Source of the DNA: Pseudolachnospira sp051055405 | Lineage (GTDB): Bacteria; Bacillota; Clostridia; Lachnospirales; Lachnospiraceae | Direction: 5' to 3' | DNA: 64,000 nucleotides | Assembly: GCF_051055405.1 (NCBI RefSeq) | Contig: NZ_CP167068.1 | Span: 1,860,001 to 1,924,000 of the forward strand | Part shown: in pieces, positions 16,237-24,355 of the stretch | How positions within the stretch are numbered: position 1 is the first letter of the stretch | Layout of the letters: the number at the start of each line of letters is the position of its first letter | Position numbers and translations under genes: made by a program | Notes under the pieces: model-generated | What the model saw: the letters and a program-made list of their open reading frames with translations, nothing else | The model's database searches: none | What the model was told of the DNA's origin: nothing

Positions 16237-16581
16237 TTAGTTCATGGTAGCGATCAAGTCACCAACCTCTACCGGATCACCTTCATGGAGAACTACCTGA
16301 GCCAACGTTCCGTCCTGAGGAGCTACTACCGGGATTTCCATCTTCATGGATTCCAGAATGACGATGCTGTCGCCCGCTTTCAGAGCCTGGCCCGCCTGGG
16401 CAACGATCTTCCAGATCTTACCGGCTACCGCCGCCTCTACGCGGACGCCGCCCGCCTGGCCTGCCGGCGCTGCTGCGGGAGCCGCCGCCGGTGCTGCGGG
16501 AGCTGCTGCTGCCGTCTGGCCAGTGGCCTCTACTGTTACGTCGTATGCTACGCCATTTACCGTAATCTTATAAGTGTTCAT
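16237..16581 (-). CDS. Biotin carboxyl carrier subunit
   Basis: A 114-aa carrier. A short N-terminal strand pair (MNTYKITVNGVAYDVTVEA) is followed by an Ala/Pro-rich flexible linker at about 25-45 and then a biotinyl domain with ESMKMEIPVVAP; the Lys of MKM is the biotin site. It shuttles carboxyl groups between the soluble transferase and the OadB membrane subunit. A separate carrier is also seen in methylmalonyl-CoA and glutaconyl-CoA decarboxylases, so the enzyme may be a mosaic. Confidence 0.93.
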   Translation of the reverse strand: MNTYKITVNGVAYDVTVEATGQTAAAAPAAPAAAPAAAPAGQAGGVRVEAAVAGKIWKIVAQAGQALKAGDSIVILESMKMEIPVVAPQDGTLAQVVLHEGDPVEVGDLIATMN

Positions 16582-16615
16582 CTCTCTTCAATATCCTCCT
16601 AGTTTTGTACTCACC

Positions 16616-17011
16616 TTATTTACTTTTCTTGATGGATGTTACCTTGAAGTTTCCTCCGCAGGACTCTGCTACCGCTGCCAGAATCGCAGCCGCCACCGGG
16701 CCTTCTACCTCATCGGCGATCGTTACCTTTGCTCCCGCCATTGTACCAGGACCAGCCGGAACGGCCGCCGCAGGAGCTGCTGCCGGTGCAGGCGCGCCAG
16801 CCGGCGCTGCCACTGGTTCCTTTGCCTTTGGCTTGTCAAGCTTGTTGATAAACTTGAACAGCGAGATCACGAAGCTCAGAAAGATCAGGACGATAAATAC
16901 GACGCCTAGGCCGACAACCATATTCATCAAGCCTTCCTGAACCTGTTGTCCCAGCGTTTTCGCGCCTTCCGCCGCTGTCGCTGTCAGGCTCATAGCTGCC
17001 AAAAATGTCAT
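16616..17011 (-). CDS. OadG-family decarboxylase gamma subunit
   Basis: A 131-aa protein with one strong membrane helix (MVVGLGVVFIVLIFLSFVIS), a Pro/Ala linker rich in AAPAAAVPAGP, and a C-terminal small domain ending FKVTSIKKSK. OadG-type subunits anchor the alpha subunit and carrier to OadB. The C-terminal TIADEVEGPVAAAILAAVAES resembles the membrane-anchored delta subunits of related decarboxylases. The ATG at 17011 is chosen because the GAGGTG site lies six bases upstream. It is the first gene of the oad operon. Confidence 0.88.
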   Translation of the reverse strand: MTFLAAMSLTATAAEGAKTLGQQVQEGLMNMVVGLGVVFIVLIFLSFVISLFKFINKLDKPKAKEPVAAPAGAPAPAAAPAAAVPAGPGTMAGAKVTIADEVEGPVAAAILAAVAESCGGNFKVTSIKKSK

Positions 17012-17279
17012 CTTGTTCACCTCTTCTTTTTAGTTTTTTGCTCTCTCCCTCATATATATTAAAACATAAGGTTAAAATACGCAAGAAAAAATTAAGGAAG
17101 TTTTCATTTTATTTTTTTCCTAGGTAAAACCTCTTTTCCTGTTTGTTTTCTTTCTAACTTCCCTTCGAAACCTTAACACTTCCATACAAGTTCTATGTTT
17201 TTCCGATTTTTCTACCGCTAGTTCTAGTAGTTTCGTTTCCATTTTGAGGAAATGCCAAAGAAAACGCTGGAAAAAATTC
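17012..17279. other. Upstream region of the oad operon
   Basis: No gene is visible. The strand is AT-rich and must contain the oad promoter. On the minus strand TTGCGT and TAATAT with a 17-base gap (about 17064-17092) is the best, but weak, candidate. Confidence 0.4.
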
Positions 17280-17840
17280 CTACGTCAAAACCAAGAGCCT
17301 ACCGCCCTCAAACATGGCTTCTATACAAGTTCCGTTTTCCACTTGCCAATCAAAATAGTCCCGCTTTGGCGTACCAATCCGAGACAATAGAGCCATAATT
17401 GTCCCCCCATGAACCACCAACGCAATGGCCTGGGCCTGCCTTTTTCTCGCGTCCCGCTGTACGTTCCAAAAAGCCTGTACGCAGCGTTCCTGAAAAACTG
17501 CCCGGCTTTCGCCTCCGGGAAATCCGATCACACCGCCGCTGTCGATCCACCGCTGGTAATCCGGATCGCCAGACAATTCTAGGTAATTCTTGTATTCAAA
17601 TGCGCCAAAATCACACTCGGCAAAGCCCAGAACCACCGTCCGCCCTACTTTCGGGAATAAAATATCCGCCGTCTCCACACACCGCTTCCTAGGACTGACA
17701 TAGACCCAATCCACCTCAGGCGCAAGACGCGCTTCCAATGCCTGCCGCCCTTCTTTGGTCAAGCTCTCCTCCGTGCTTCCTACATACCTCTTTTCTCGAT
17801 TTCCCGGCGTTTCCCCATGCCGAAACAGATACACCTTCAC
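17280..17840 (-). CDS. Histidine phosphatase family protein (possible CobC)
   Basis: A 186-aa phosphoglycerate-mutase-fold phosphatase. The N-terminal VYLFRHGETPGNREKRYVG contains the catalytic RHGE; LVVHGGTIMALLSRIG provides the second His. The GTG at 17840 overlaps the cobS stop (GTGA) and puts the motif close to the start, as in the family. A longer reading would begin inside cobS. Next to cobS it may be alpha-ribazole phosphatase, which removes the 5' phosphate from the lower ligand or from adenosylcobalamin phosphate. That specificity is inferred only from context. Confidence 0.82.
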   Translation of the reverse strand: MKVYLFRHGETPGNREKRYVGSTEESLTKEGRQALEARLAPEVDWVYVSPRKRCVETADILFPKVGRTVVLGFAECDFGAFEYKNYLELSGDPDYQRWIDSGGVIGFPGGESRAVFQERCVQAFWNVQRDARKRQAQAIALVVHGGTIMALLSRIGTPKRDYFDWQVENGTCIEAMFEGGRLLVLT

Positions 17841-18601
17841 AGAATCGACACCAGCCTTTCCAAAATGGCCGGAACCAAGATCATCGCCAACTCGCACAGC
17901 TGCAAAAAATACCCGGCCAGATCACCCGTCACGCCGCCAAATTCCCGATAGGAAAAATACCGGTAATATCCGAAAACAGCCAAAGCCGCTGCCGCTGCCG
18001 CCGTTCCATAAAGAGGAGAAAGCCAAACCAAAAACACACTGGCCAACGCCAGATAAACAATCATCACTGCCTTTACCCGTTTTTTGTGGGCTTGCTCTGC
18101 AAAAGACGCCAACATTCCTTTTTTCCGGGCCTGCCGGAAAGCGACGACAGCCAAACCGCTATAGGAACGGGACAGGAAAAAAGAAACTGCAGCCACCGGT
18201 AAAATCGCTTCATCCACTTCGCTCCATCCAGCCACAGAAAGCAAAAAATACACCGCGCAGCCAATCAACGCAAAGGCGCCAATATGGGAATCTTTTAAAA
18301 TCTCCAACTTCCTTTCCCGATCCTGATGGGAGCTCCTGGCATCTACCGTATCCAAAAAGCCGTCCAGATGAATGCCCCCCGTCACCAGTACCGGAATGAC
18401 CGTAAGCGCCGCGGTCCGAAAAAATTCTCCCATTTTTAAGAGCCCGCAAAGATACCATACGCCGATTTCAACGCCCCCGATCACCGCTCCAATCCAGGGA
18501 AAGAAACAAACCGCGTATTTCATATTTTCTTCCGTCCATTCAATCCGCGGCATCGGAATCCGGGAATACATGGAAAAGGCAACCACAACTGCCGATAGCA
18601 T
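17837..18601 (-). CDS. Adenosylcobinamide-GDP ribazoletransferase (CobS)
   Basis: A 254-aa integral membrane enzyme that joins alpha-ribazole to adenosylcobinamide-GDP, the last step of cobalamin nucleotide loop assembly. The family motif VTGGIHLDGFLDTVDARSSHQDRERKLEILKD (split: GGIHLDGFLDT and ARSSHQDRERKLEI) gives the metal-binding Asp residues, and GGVTGDLAGYFLQLCELAM the second conserved loop. Several hydrophobic helices are present. No other cobalamin genes are in the window, so it may serve salvage of imported corrinoids. Confidence 0.95.
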   Translation of the reverse strand: MLSAVVVAFSMYSRIPMPRIEWTEENMKYAVCFFPWIGAVIGGVEIGVWYLCGLLKMGEFFRTAALTVIPVLVTGGIHLDGFLDTVDARSSHQDRERKLEILKDSHIGAFALIGCAVYFLLSVAGWSEVDEAILPVAAVSFFLSRSYSGLAVVAFRQARKKGMLASFAEQAHKKRVKAVMIVYLALASVFLVWLSPLYGTAAAAAALAVFGYYRYFSYREFGGVTGDLAGYFLQLCELAMILVPAILERLVSIL

Positions 18602-18610
18602 ACGAACCTC

Positions 18611-19984
18611 CTATAATTCCTCCCGTGTTACTTGTTTGATCCATCTTCCAGTCTTCAAACGAAACAGACAGCAGAACGTTTTCAGCAATTCGTCGACTTT
18701 CATCAGCGCCAGAACCCCTACCACCGGAATCTCCCAGAGGTATGCCCCGGCGTAGGCCGCCGGCAAGGCGACCAGCCAAAGACAGGTCATCTCTAAACTC
18801 AGACAGAATCTCGTATCTCCCGCGCCCCGAAGGACGCCGACGATAAAGATGGTCGCCATGGAGACAAAAAAAGTCACGATAGAAATAACCCCTAGCATAT
18901 CATAAGCCAATTCCTTTGTGGCCGCCGGAATATCGTAAAACTCCACCACAGGCCTTCGAATCAGCAAAATCAATGCCAAACTCAAAACGCCCATCACGGC
19001 GCCAAGAACTGTAAACGTACGGGCATTCTGGACCGCCTGCTCCTTTTTCCCTTCCCCAATCGACTTTCCAACTAAAACAGCCGCCGCGTTTGCCAGTCCG
19101 AAAATCGCAACGGTGGCCATCTGCTGAATCATACTGGCGATAGAATTCGCCGCTACCGGATCACCCACGGAATAAGAAATGTGCCCTAAAATAGCCGCCT
19201 GCAGCGTAATGGCTAAGGACCACATGGTTTCATTTACAAAAACTGGACTCCCAAATCGAAGCAGATCCACGCCCAGTTTTCTATTCCACCAAAGTAAATG
19301 GCGCACCCGGAATGCCAGGCGGCGTTCCATCCGAAACGTGTACCAAAAAGTGACGGAAAACTCCACCAGACGCGCGATGAACGTAGCGATGGCAGCTCCA
19401 CGGATTCCCAATGCCGGAGCGCCTAAATTTCCAAAAATCAAAACCCAGTTCAAACTGACATTGGTAAAGAACGATAAGATGTTCACCACCACCGAAATCT
19501 TTACCGCCTCCACACAGCGCAGGCAGCAAATCATCGTATTGCTCATGCCATACAACAAATACGCCCATCCGATGATTCTTAAATAGTCGGCGCCCCGCGC
19601 AATGACTTCCGGCTGATCGGAGTAAAGTCCCATCACCCATTCCGGAGCCAACAGTACCGTCGCGGCAAAACCGATAGAAAACAGCGCGGCGACTCGAAGA
19701 ATCATGGAAAAGATAGTCCGGATCGCATCCAAATTTTTCTTGCCCCAGTACTGGGCGCTCAGAACCGTCGCGGCGCCCGATAATCCAAAACAAACCATTG
19801 ACAGAATAAAAAACGGCTGATTTGCTAAAGAAGAAGCCGATAACAGCACACCGGTGTCATCGGCTCTTCCCAGCATCAGCGTATCCATCATACTGGTCGA
19901 AAAGGTAATGAGGTTCTGCAAGGCAATCGGCACCGCAATCGCAAGAACGGTCCGGTAAAACCGACTTTCTGTTGTAAACTTCAT
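18611..19984 (-). CDS. MATE-family efflux transporter
   Basis: A 457-aa membrane protein with twelve predicted helices and the MATE pattern: an early SRFYRTVLAIAVPIALQNLI with the conserved Pro, NLSLNW-type loop residues (VSLNWVLIFGNLGAPALGIRGAAIATFIARLVE), and a second half starting around GSPVFVNETMWSLA. MATE pumps export cationic drugs, organic acids or metabolites using Na+ or H+. The start at 19984 is preferred because the longer frame would start inside the flavin reductase gene. Substrate is unknown. Confidence 0.9.
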   Translation of the reverse strand: MKFTTESRFYRTVLAIAVPIALQNLITFSTSMMDTLMLGRADDTGVLLSASSLANQPFFILSMVCFGLSGAATVLSAQYWGKKNLDAIRTIFSMILRVAALFSIGFAATVLLAPEWVMGLYSDQPEVIARGADYLRIIGWAYLLYGMSNTMICCLRCVEAVKISVVVNILSFFTNVSLNWVLIFGNLGAPALGIRGAAIATFIARLVEFSVTFWYTFRMERRLAFRVRHLLWWNRKLGVDLLRFGSPVFVNETMWSLAITLQAAILGHISYSVGDPVAANSIASMIQQMATVAIFGLANAAAVLVGKSIGEGKKEQAVQNARTFTVLGAVMGVLSLALILLIRRPVVEFYDIPAATKELAYDMLGVISIVTFFVSMATIFIVGVLRGAGDTRFCLSLEMTCLWLVALPAAYAGAYLWEIPVVGVLALMKVDELLKTFCCLFRLKTGRWIKQVTREEL

Positions 19985-19994
19985 ATTCTGTTGT

Positions 19995-20507
19995 TCACTC
20001 CGCCATCCATATTTTTTCCAGTTCAATCACATACATCGTATGAAAATCCTTTTCCGGATACCATTTATCCGTGCTGTCCCCGTCCACGAAGCACTCCGGT
20101 TTCAGTTCTTGGGCGTAAAGCTTTCTGCCGATCATGGTCAGCCTGGCCTCTTCAAAATAAGGCGTCTCCCCCTCATATGCTACCGTCAAACCGGCTTTTT
20201 CCACCTTATCCTCATCTCGGCCAGAAACCTTTCCCATATAATTCATCATATTCCGATAGGACTCGCCAAAGAAAGTTAAAGACATGGTGTCCGCTGCGTC
20301 GACAAATTCTTTCGTATACCGCTGTGGGCGGATAAAAACAAAGGCTACGTTTTTTCCCCACAGAACGCCTAAGCCGCCCCAGGCCGCAGTCATCGCATTG
20401 ACCTTGCCATCCTTCTCGGCCGCAACCAACATCCACTCTTTTCCAATTAATGTAAACGGGCTCTCCAGCAGCTCCGCCGGCAATATCATTTTCTTTTCTT
20501 TCATCAT
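19995..20507 (-). CDS. Flavin reductase family protein
   Basis: A 170-aa FMN-binding split-barrel protein. The Met pair at 20507 has a GGGAGG site upstream. Residues MTAAWGGLGVLWGKNVAFVFIRPQRYTKEF are the flavin contact segment of the family, and SLTFFGESYRNMMNYMGKVSGRDEDK the second. Such proteins reduce flavin for partner enzymes or act as small oxidoreductases. It precedes the MATE gene by ten bases, so co-transcription is likely. No partner monooxygenase is seen. Confidence 0.88.
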   Translation of the reverse strand: MMKEKKMILPAELLESPFTLIGKEWMLVAAEKDGKVNAMTAAWGGLGVLWGKNVAFVFIRPQRYTKEFVDAADTMSLTFFGESYRNMMNYMGKVSGRDEDKVEKAGLTVAYEGETPYFEEARLTMIGRKLYAQELKPECFVDGDSTDKWYPEKDFHTMYVIELEKIWMAE

Positions 20508-20649
20508 GGACACTCCCTCCCAGTATTCCGTATACAGAAATGGGCGACCCATGGCCGCCTGTCTTCCTCCTGGCACAGCACATTTCGGCCGCGCTTTGTG
20601 TCACAGTATAACTCGATCTCCCATTCCTTGTCAAACGTTTTTTCTTGCT

Positions 20650-21855
20650 TTATTGCACGCTTTCTTCCGCTTGGAACATCACGCGGTTCCAGACTTTTTT
20701 TAGACACCAATTGGCGGAAAGTTTTTCTACCGGCGCTTTTGTTACAATCGGATATTCCGCTACAGTGCTCCCATTCAAGGTATAAACCACTTTTCCTACC
20801 GGCTCTCCCGCTGAAACCGGAGCTCTTAACCCTTGGGTTTGCTGTACTTCCAGACGGACCTCCTCATCTGCGCGAAGCAGCATGGACAAAGCCCCCTCTC
20901 CGCCCTCCACCGTAACATGCGCCAGCGCGTTCTTTGAAAGATCCCCGTCCGCTGGAATCCCCCCCTCTACCAGTATGGGGGAAAGGTTCGGTTCCTGCCA
21001 GACATCACGGTATGTATAATCGGAAAGACCATAGGTCATTAACTTTTTCGTATCCGACCATTTATAATTCTTATTATTTGGCCAACCGCAGGCAAGAAGC
21101 GCCACCACAAAGGTTTTTCCGTCGCGGCGCAAAGAGCCGACATAGCAATACCCCGCATTGTTGGTAAAACCGGTTTTTCCGGATAACGCTCCCTCCATCA
21201 TCGATAGAAAAGAATTATGATTGTGGCAGGTAAAAGAACGCTTGCCGCTGACATCCGTGAAGGAGTGGCTGGAGGCTCTCGTAATCTCCAAAAACTGTTC
21301 GTTCTGGATACAATAAGACATAATGGTCGCCAAATCTCTTGCCGTAGTGGAATGGATTCCCGTTTCATCAGCCGCGTCCAGTCCATTGGGAGTAATAAAA
21401 TAGGTATCCAGACATCCAAGATCCCAGGCCTTCTGATTCATCAACTCCGCGAAAGCTTCCACGCTCCCGGCCAGGCCTTCCGCGATCACCACTGCCGAGT
21501 CATTAAAGCTTTCCAGCATCAACGCATAGAGTAAATCTTCCAGCCGGTACTGTTCCCCTGCCTGAACGCCCAGATGCACTTTGGGCATAGAGGCCGCATA
21601 GGAGGACGCCTCATAGACGTCGTCCAGATTTCCCATCTCCAAAGCGACGATACACGTCATGATCTTGGTCGTACTGGCCATGGGAAGTTTTGTCTCTCCG
21701 TTTTTCGAGTAAAGCACGCGCCCAGAATCCGCGTCCATTAAAACCGCAGCTTGGGCAAATAATTCGCTCTCGGCCGGCGCCTCGGCAGAAACAATCGGAA
21801 AAGGAAATAATAGCAGCAAACATGCCGTTAACAGACAGATTATTTTCTTTCGCAC
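20650..21855 (-). CDS. D-alanyl-D-alanine carboxypeptidase (DacA/DacF type, class S11)
   Basis: A 401-aa exported serine peptidase that trims D-Ala from peptidoglycan. A signal peptide (KKIICLLTACLLLLFPFPIVSAEA) leads to the S11 active site: MASTTKIMTCIV (nucleophile Ser and Lys), SFNDSAVVIAEG (SxN) and SGKTGFTNNAGYC (KTG). A C-terminal PBP5-like beta domain (HVTVEGGEGALSMLLRADE, then GEPVGKVVYTLNG) follows, but I see no clear C-terminal amphipathic anchor beyond about residue 380. A sporulation (DacF-like) or vegetative role cannot be told apart here. Confidence 0.94.
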   Translation of the reverse strand: MRKKIICLLTACLLLLFPFPIVSAEAPAESELFAQAAVLMDADSGRVLYSKNGETKLPMASTTKIMTCIVALEMGNLDDVYEASSYAASMPKVHLGVQAGEQYRLEDLLYALMLESFNDSAVVIAEGLAGSVEAFAELMNQKAWDLGCLDTYFITPNGLDAADETGIHSTTARDLATIMSYCIQNEQFLEITRASSHSFTDVSGKRSFTCHNHNSFLSMMEGALSGKTGFTNNAGYCYVGSLRRDGKTFVVALLACGWPNNKNYKWSDTKKLMTYGLSDYTYRDVWQEPNLSPILVEGGIPADGDLSKNALAHVTVEGGEGALSMLLRADEEVRLEVQQTQGLRAPVSAGEPVGKVVYTLNGSTVAEYPIVTKAPVEKLSANWCLKKVWNRVMFQAEESVQ

Positions 21856-21942
21856 AATCCAATACCCCTTTCTTTACAGCGAAAAACTTCTATTTTTCAC
21901 TATATTCAGGTAGTCCTTTCCCTATCCATTAAAAAAAGAAAA

Positions 21943-21979
21943 CAAAAAACGCAAATCCGCTTCTTTCCGAATCTGCGTC
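21943..21979 (-). terminator. Terminator of the spore coat pair
   Basis: On the minus strand ACGCAGATTCG (21978-21968) pairs with CGGATTTGCGT (21959-21949, two mismatches or G-U), followed by six U. Confidence 0.75.
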
Positions 21980-22029
21980 TTTTGCTTTCATTTCTGTTAA
22001 TGACGCCGCCCGACGTCATATCCGTCTGC

Positions 22030-22284
22030 TTACTGAGCGCTGTTTCCGCTAAATTTCTGTCTTACGGAATCTACTTTCTTTTGCTCCACCTGCTCCGTAG
22101 GGTACCATCCCTTTTCAGACATCTTGTCATAAAGCGTATCCTGCATGCACAGGGCATCGTTCAGGGCGTCGCTAAAAGCCTGACGAACCCGCTCCGTAGA
22201 GGACTCGATCGTCCCATGCATAAAAAGATCGCACACACCTTTCTCCAAAAGGAGAATGTTTTCCACTAAATTCTTGTCTGCCAT
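22030..22284 (-). CDS. CotF-like spore coat protein
   Basis: An 84-aa helical protein. The pattern LLEKGVCDLFMHGTIESSTERVRQAF, then MQDTLYDKMSEKGWYPTEQVEQKK is that of Clostridia CotF-domain coat proteins (Ferritin-like fold fragments). It lies 18 bases behind a second, shorter member, and the two probably form one coat unit expressed in the mother cell. I see no sporulation promoter that I can name with confidence upstream. Confidence 0.85.
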   Translation of the reverse strand: MADKNLVENILLLEKGVCDLFMHGTIESSTERVRQAFSDALNDALCMQDTLYDKMSEKGWYPTEQVEQKKVDSVRQKFSGNSAQ

Positions 22285-22302
22285 TTCTTTCTCCTTTCGC
22301 GA

Positions 22303-22476
22303 TTAAAGTAATCCATAAAATTTCTGAAAAATCTGCTGATGCTTTTGTACCATTTGCTCGACGCAGGCTCTCAGATCCGGATCTTGGATTTGACTTGCCG
22401 TTTCCTCGCACTTGGTCTGAAAATACTTGGCATGTCCCAGCGCATCTTCCACGTACAGTAACTCCTTCGTTGTCAT
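22303..22476 (-). CDS. Small CotF-like partner protein
   Basis: A 57-aa protein; start at 22476 with AGGAGG eight bases upstream. TTKELLYVEDALGHAKYFQTK and CVEQMVQKHQQIFQKFYGLL resemble the two-helix half of CotF-type coat proteins. Its size suggests it pairs with the 84-aa product to give a complete four-helix bundle. It is the first gene of the two-gene unit. Confidence 0.78.
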   Translation of the reverse strand: MTTKELLYVEDALGHAKYFQTKCEETASQIQDPDLRACVEQMVQKHQQIFQKFYGLL

Positions 22477-22622
22477 AGACGTTTTCCTCCTGTCATTCAT
22501 TACACTTATATTTTGCAGTTTTTCCGCACAAAATATACACAGATAAAAGTGTTTTCATCCCCTAAATTGCAATAAAAACAAAGAGTTTGCCGCCTTTCAT
22601 CCAAAATCCTTTTTCGGTTTTT

Positions 22623-24335
22623 TTACGCTTCTTTTCCACCTTTATAATGCACGTGCAGCAGTTCATGGGTCCGATTTTTTAGTAAATCACTGTACAGATT
22701 CACCATCAGCGGGTTTTCGTCGCTGCGTTTAATCTGGGCGGTCTTATCATTTTTGTAAAGCCCCTCCGCGCGCATCCGTTTCTCTCTCTTCCGGCTGAAG
22801 GGCTGCCCTGCTCCGGAGACACAGCCGCCAGGGCAGGCCATGACTTCCACAAAGTCAAAATGTTCCTCGCCGCTCTCGATTTTCTCGATCAACTCCTCCG
22901 CATTTCCCAGACCGCTGACCACGCCGATCCGCATCATCCGGCCATTGATCTCCACCTCGCAGACCTTGACGCCTTCCATGCCCCGGAATCCCATAAATTC
23001 GATATCCTTTAAAGCCTTCGGGCTCTTATCCGCCACCACACGGCGAACCGCAGCCTCTGTAACGCCGCCGGTCGCGCCAAAAATTTCGCCGGCGCCGGAA
23101 TGAAGGCCAAAGGGCATATCGCTGGACTCGCCTTCAATCCGATCAAAAAGAATTCCAATCTCCTTAATCATGTTGATGACTTCCAGCGTCGTCAGCACAT
23201 AGTCCACATCCGGCACGCCGTTTTTCTTAAATTCCTCGCGGCTGACCTCGTATTTCTTGGCTGTGCACGGCATAATCGCGACAGAAACCGTCTCCTTCTT
23301 TTCCTTCTTATCGTATTCCTTGTAATAGGTTTTCAAAACGGCGCCAAACATCTCCATCGGGGATTTACAGGTCGACACATATTTCATCAACTCCGGATGT
23401 TTAGTCTCCGCATAACGAACCCACGCCGGACAGCAGGAAGTAAACAGGGGATACTGGCTATCGCCCTCTTCCAGATGTTCCACCAGTTCGGCGGCTTCTT
23501 CCATAATCGTCAGATCCGCGCCTACCGAAGTGTCAAATACCTGATCAAAGCCCAGGCGGCGCAAAGCAGCTACTGTTTTTCCCAACATATTTTCGCCAGG
23601 CTCAAAACCAAATTCCTCTCCAATCGCCACACGAACCGCCGGAGCGATCTGCGCAACCACCCGCTTGTTGGGATCGTACAGAGCCTTCCATACCGCGGAC
23701 TGGTCGCTCTTTACCGTAATCGCACCTGTCGGGCATACGGCGGCGCACTGGCCGCAGTTGACGCAATCCGTATCCGCGATATCTTTACAAAATGCGGTGG
23801 AAATCTCCATCCGGGAACCCCGGTGGGCAAAATCAATCGCGCCTACATTCTGAATTTCATTACACATCCGCACGCAATCGCCGCAGAGAATACACTTTCC
23901 TGAATCTCTTACAATGGATGTAGAAGAATTATCTACCACCCGGTGAGGGTTATTGTTCGGGAAACGCACCTCGGTCAGACCAAACCGGTGAGCCAGCATC
24001 TGAAGACGGCAATGGCCATTCTTCTCGCAAACCGTACAATCCCGGCAGTGAGAGGCCAAAAGCAATTCCAAAATCATCTTACGATGCTTGTGAAGCTTCG
24101 GCGTGTTGGTCTTGATCTCCGCCTTATGCTTCGGCGGAGTAGAGCAAGCGGCAATGATCCCGCCCCATTGATCTTCCACCACGCACATCCGGCAAGCGCC
24201 GTACACAGATAGATCGGAATAATAGCAGAAAGTCGGTAAAATGATGCCGGCTTTCAGGATCACAGCCAACATGGTCTTTTCATCGGTAAACTCGACGCGA
24301 TTTCCGTCGATGATCATATATTTAGTATTATCCAT
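22623..24335 (-). CDS. [FeFe] hydrogenase catalytic subunit, NADH-linked (HydA/HndD)
   Basis: A 570-aa group A [FeFe] hydrogenase, the H2-forming subunit of a trimeric enzyme. Domains in order: an N-terminal [2Fe-2S] domain (CYYSDLSVYGACRMC), a His/Cys [4Fe-4S] site (HCRDCTVCEKNGHC), two ferredoxin clusters (CILCGDCVRMC and CVNCGQCAAVCP), and the H-cluster domain with all three motifs: FTSCCPAWVRY, MPCTAKKYE and MACPGGCVSGAGQP. The ATG at 24335 follows GGAAAGGAG. It follows the NuoF-like gene by 20 bases, as in hydrogenases that bifurcate electrons between NAD(H) and ferredoxin. Confidence 0.96.
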   Translation of the reverse strand: MDNTKYMIIDGNRVEFTDEKTMLAVILKAGIILPTFCYYSDLSVYGACRMCVVEDQWGGIIAACSTPPKHKAEIKTNTPKLHKHRKMILELLLASHCRDCTVCEKNGHCRLQMLAHRFGLTEVRFPNNNPHRVVDNSSTSIVRDSGKCILCGDCVRMCNEIQNVGAIDFAHRGSRMEISTAFCKDIADTDCVNCGQCAAVCPTGAITVKSDQSAVWKALYDPNKRVVAQIAPAVRVAIGEEFGFEPGENMLGKTVAALRRLGFDQVFDTSVGADLTIMEEAAELVEHLEEGDSQYPLFTSCCPAWVRYAETKHPELMKYVSTCKSPMEMFGAVLKTYYKEYDKKEKKETVSVAIMPCTAKKYEVSREEFKKNGVPDVDYVLTTLEVINMIKEIGILFDRIEGESSDMPFGLHSGAGEIFGATGGVTEAAVRRVVADKSPKALKDIEFMGFRGMEGVKVCEVEINGRMMRIGVVSGLGNAEELIEKIESGEEHFDFVEVMACPGGCVSGAGQPFSRKREKRMRAEGLYKNDKTAQIKRSDENPLMVNLYSDLLKNRTHELLHVHYKGGKEA

Positions 24336-24355
24336 CGTTCTTTCTCCTTTCCGGC

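Noticed and set aside
20508..20576. Longer flavin reductase start at 20576
   Set aside because: No ribosome site there; GGGAGG points to the Met pair at 20507.
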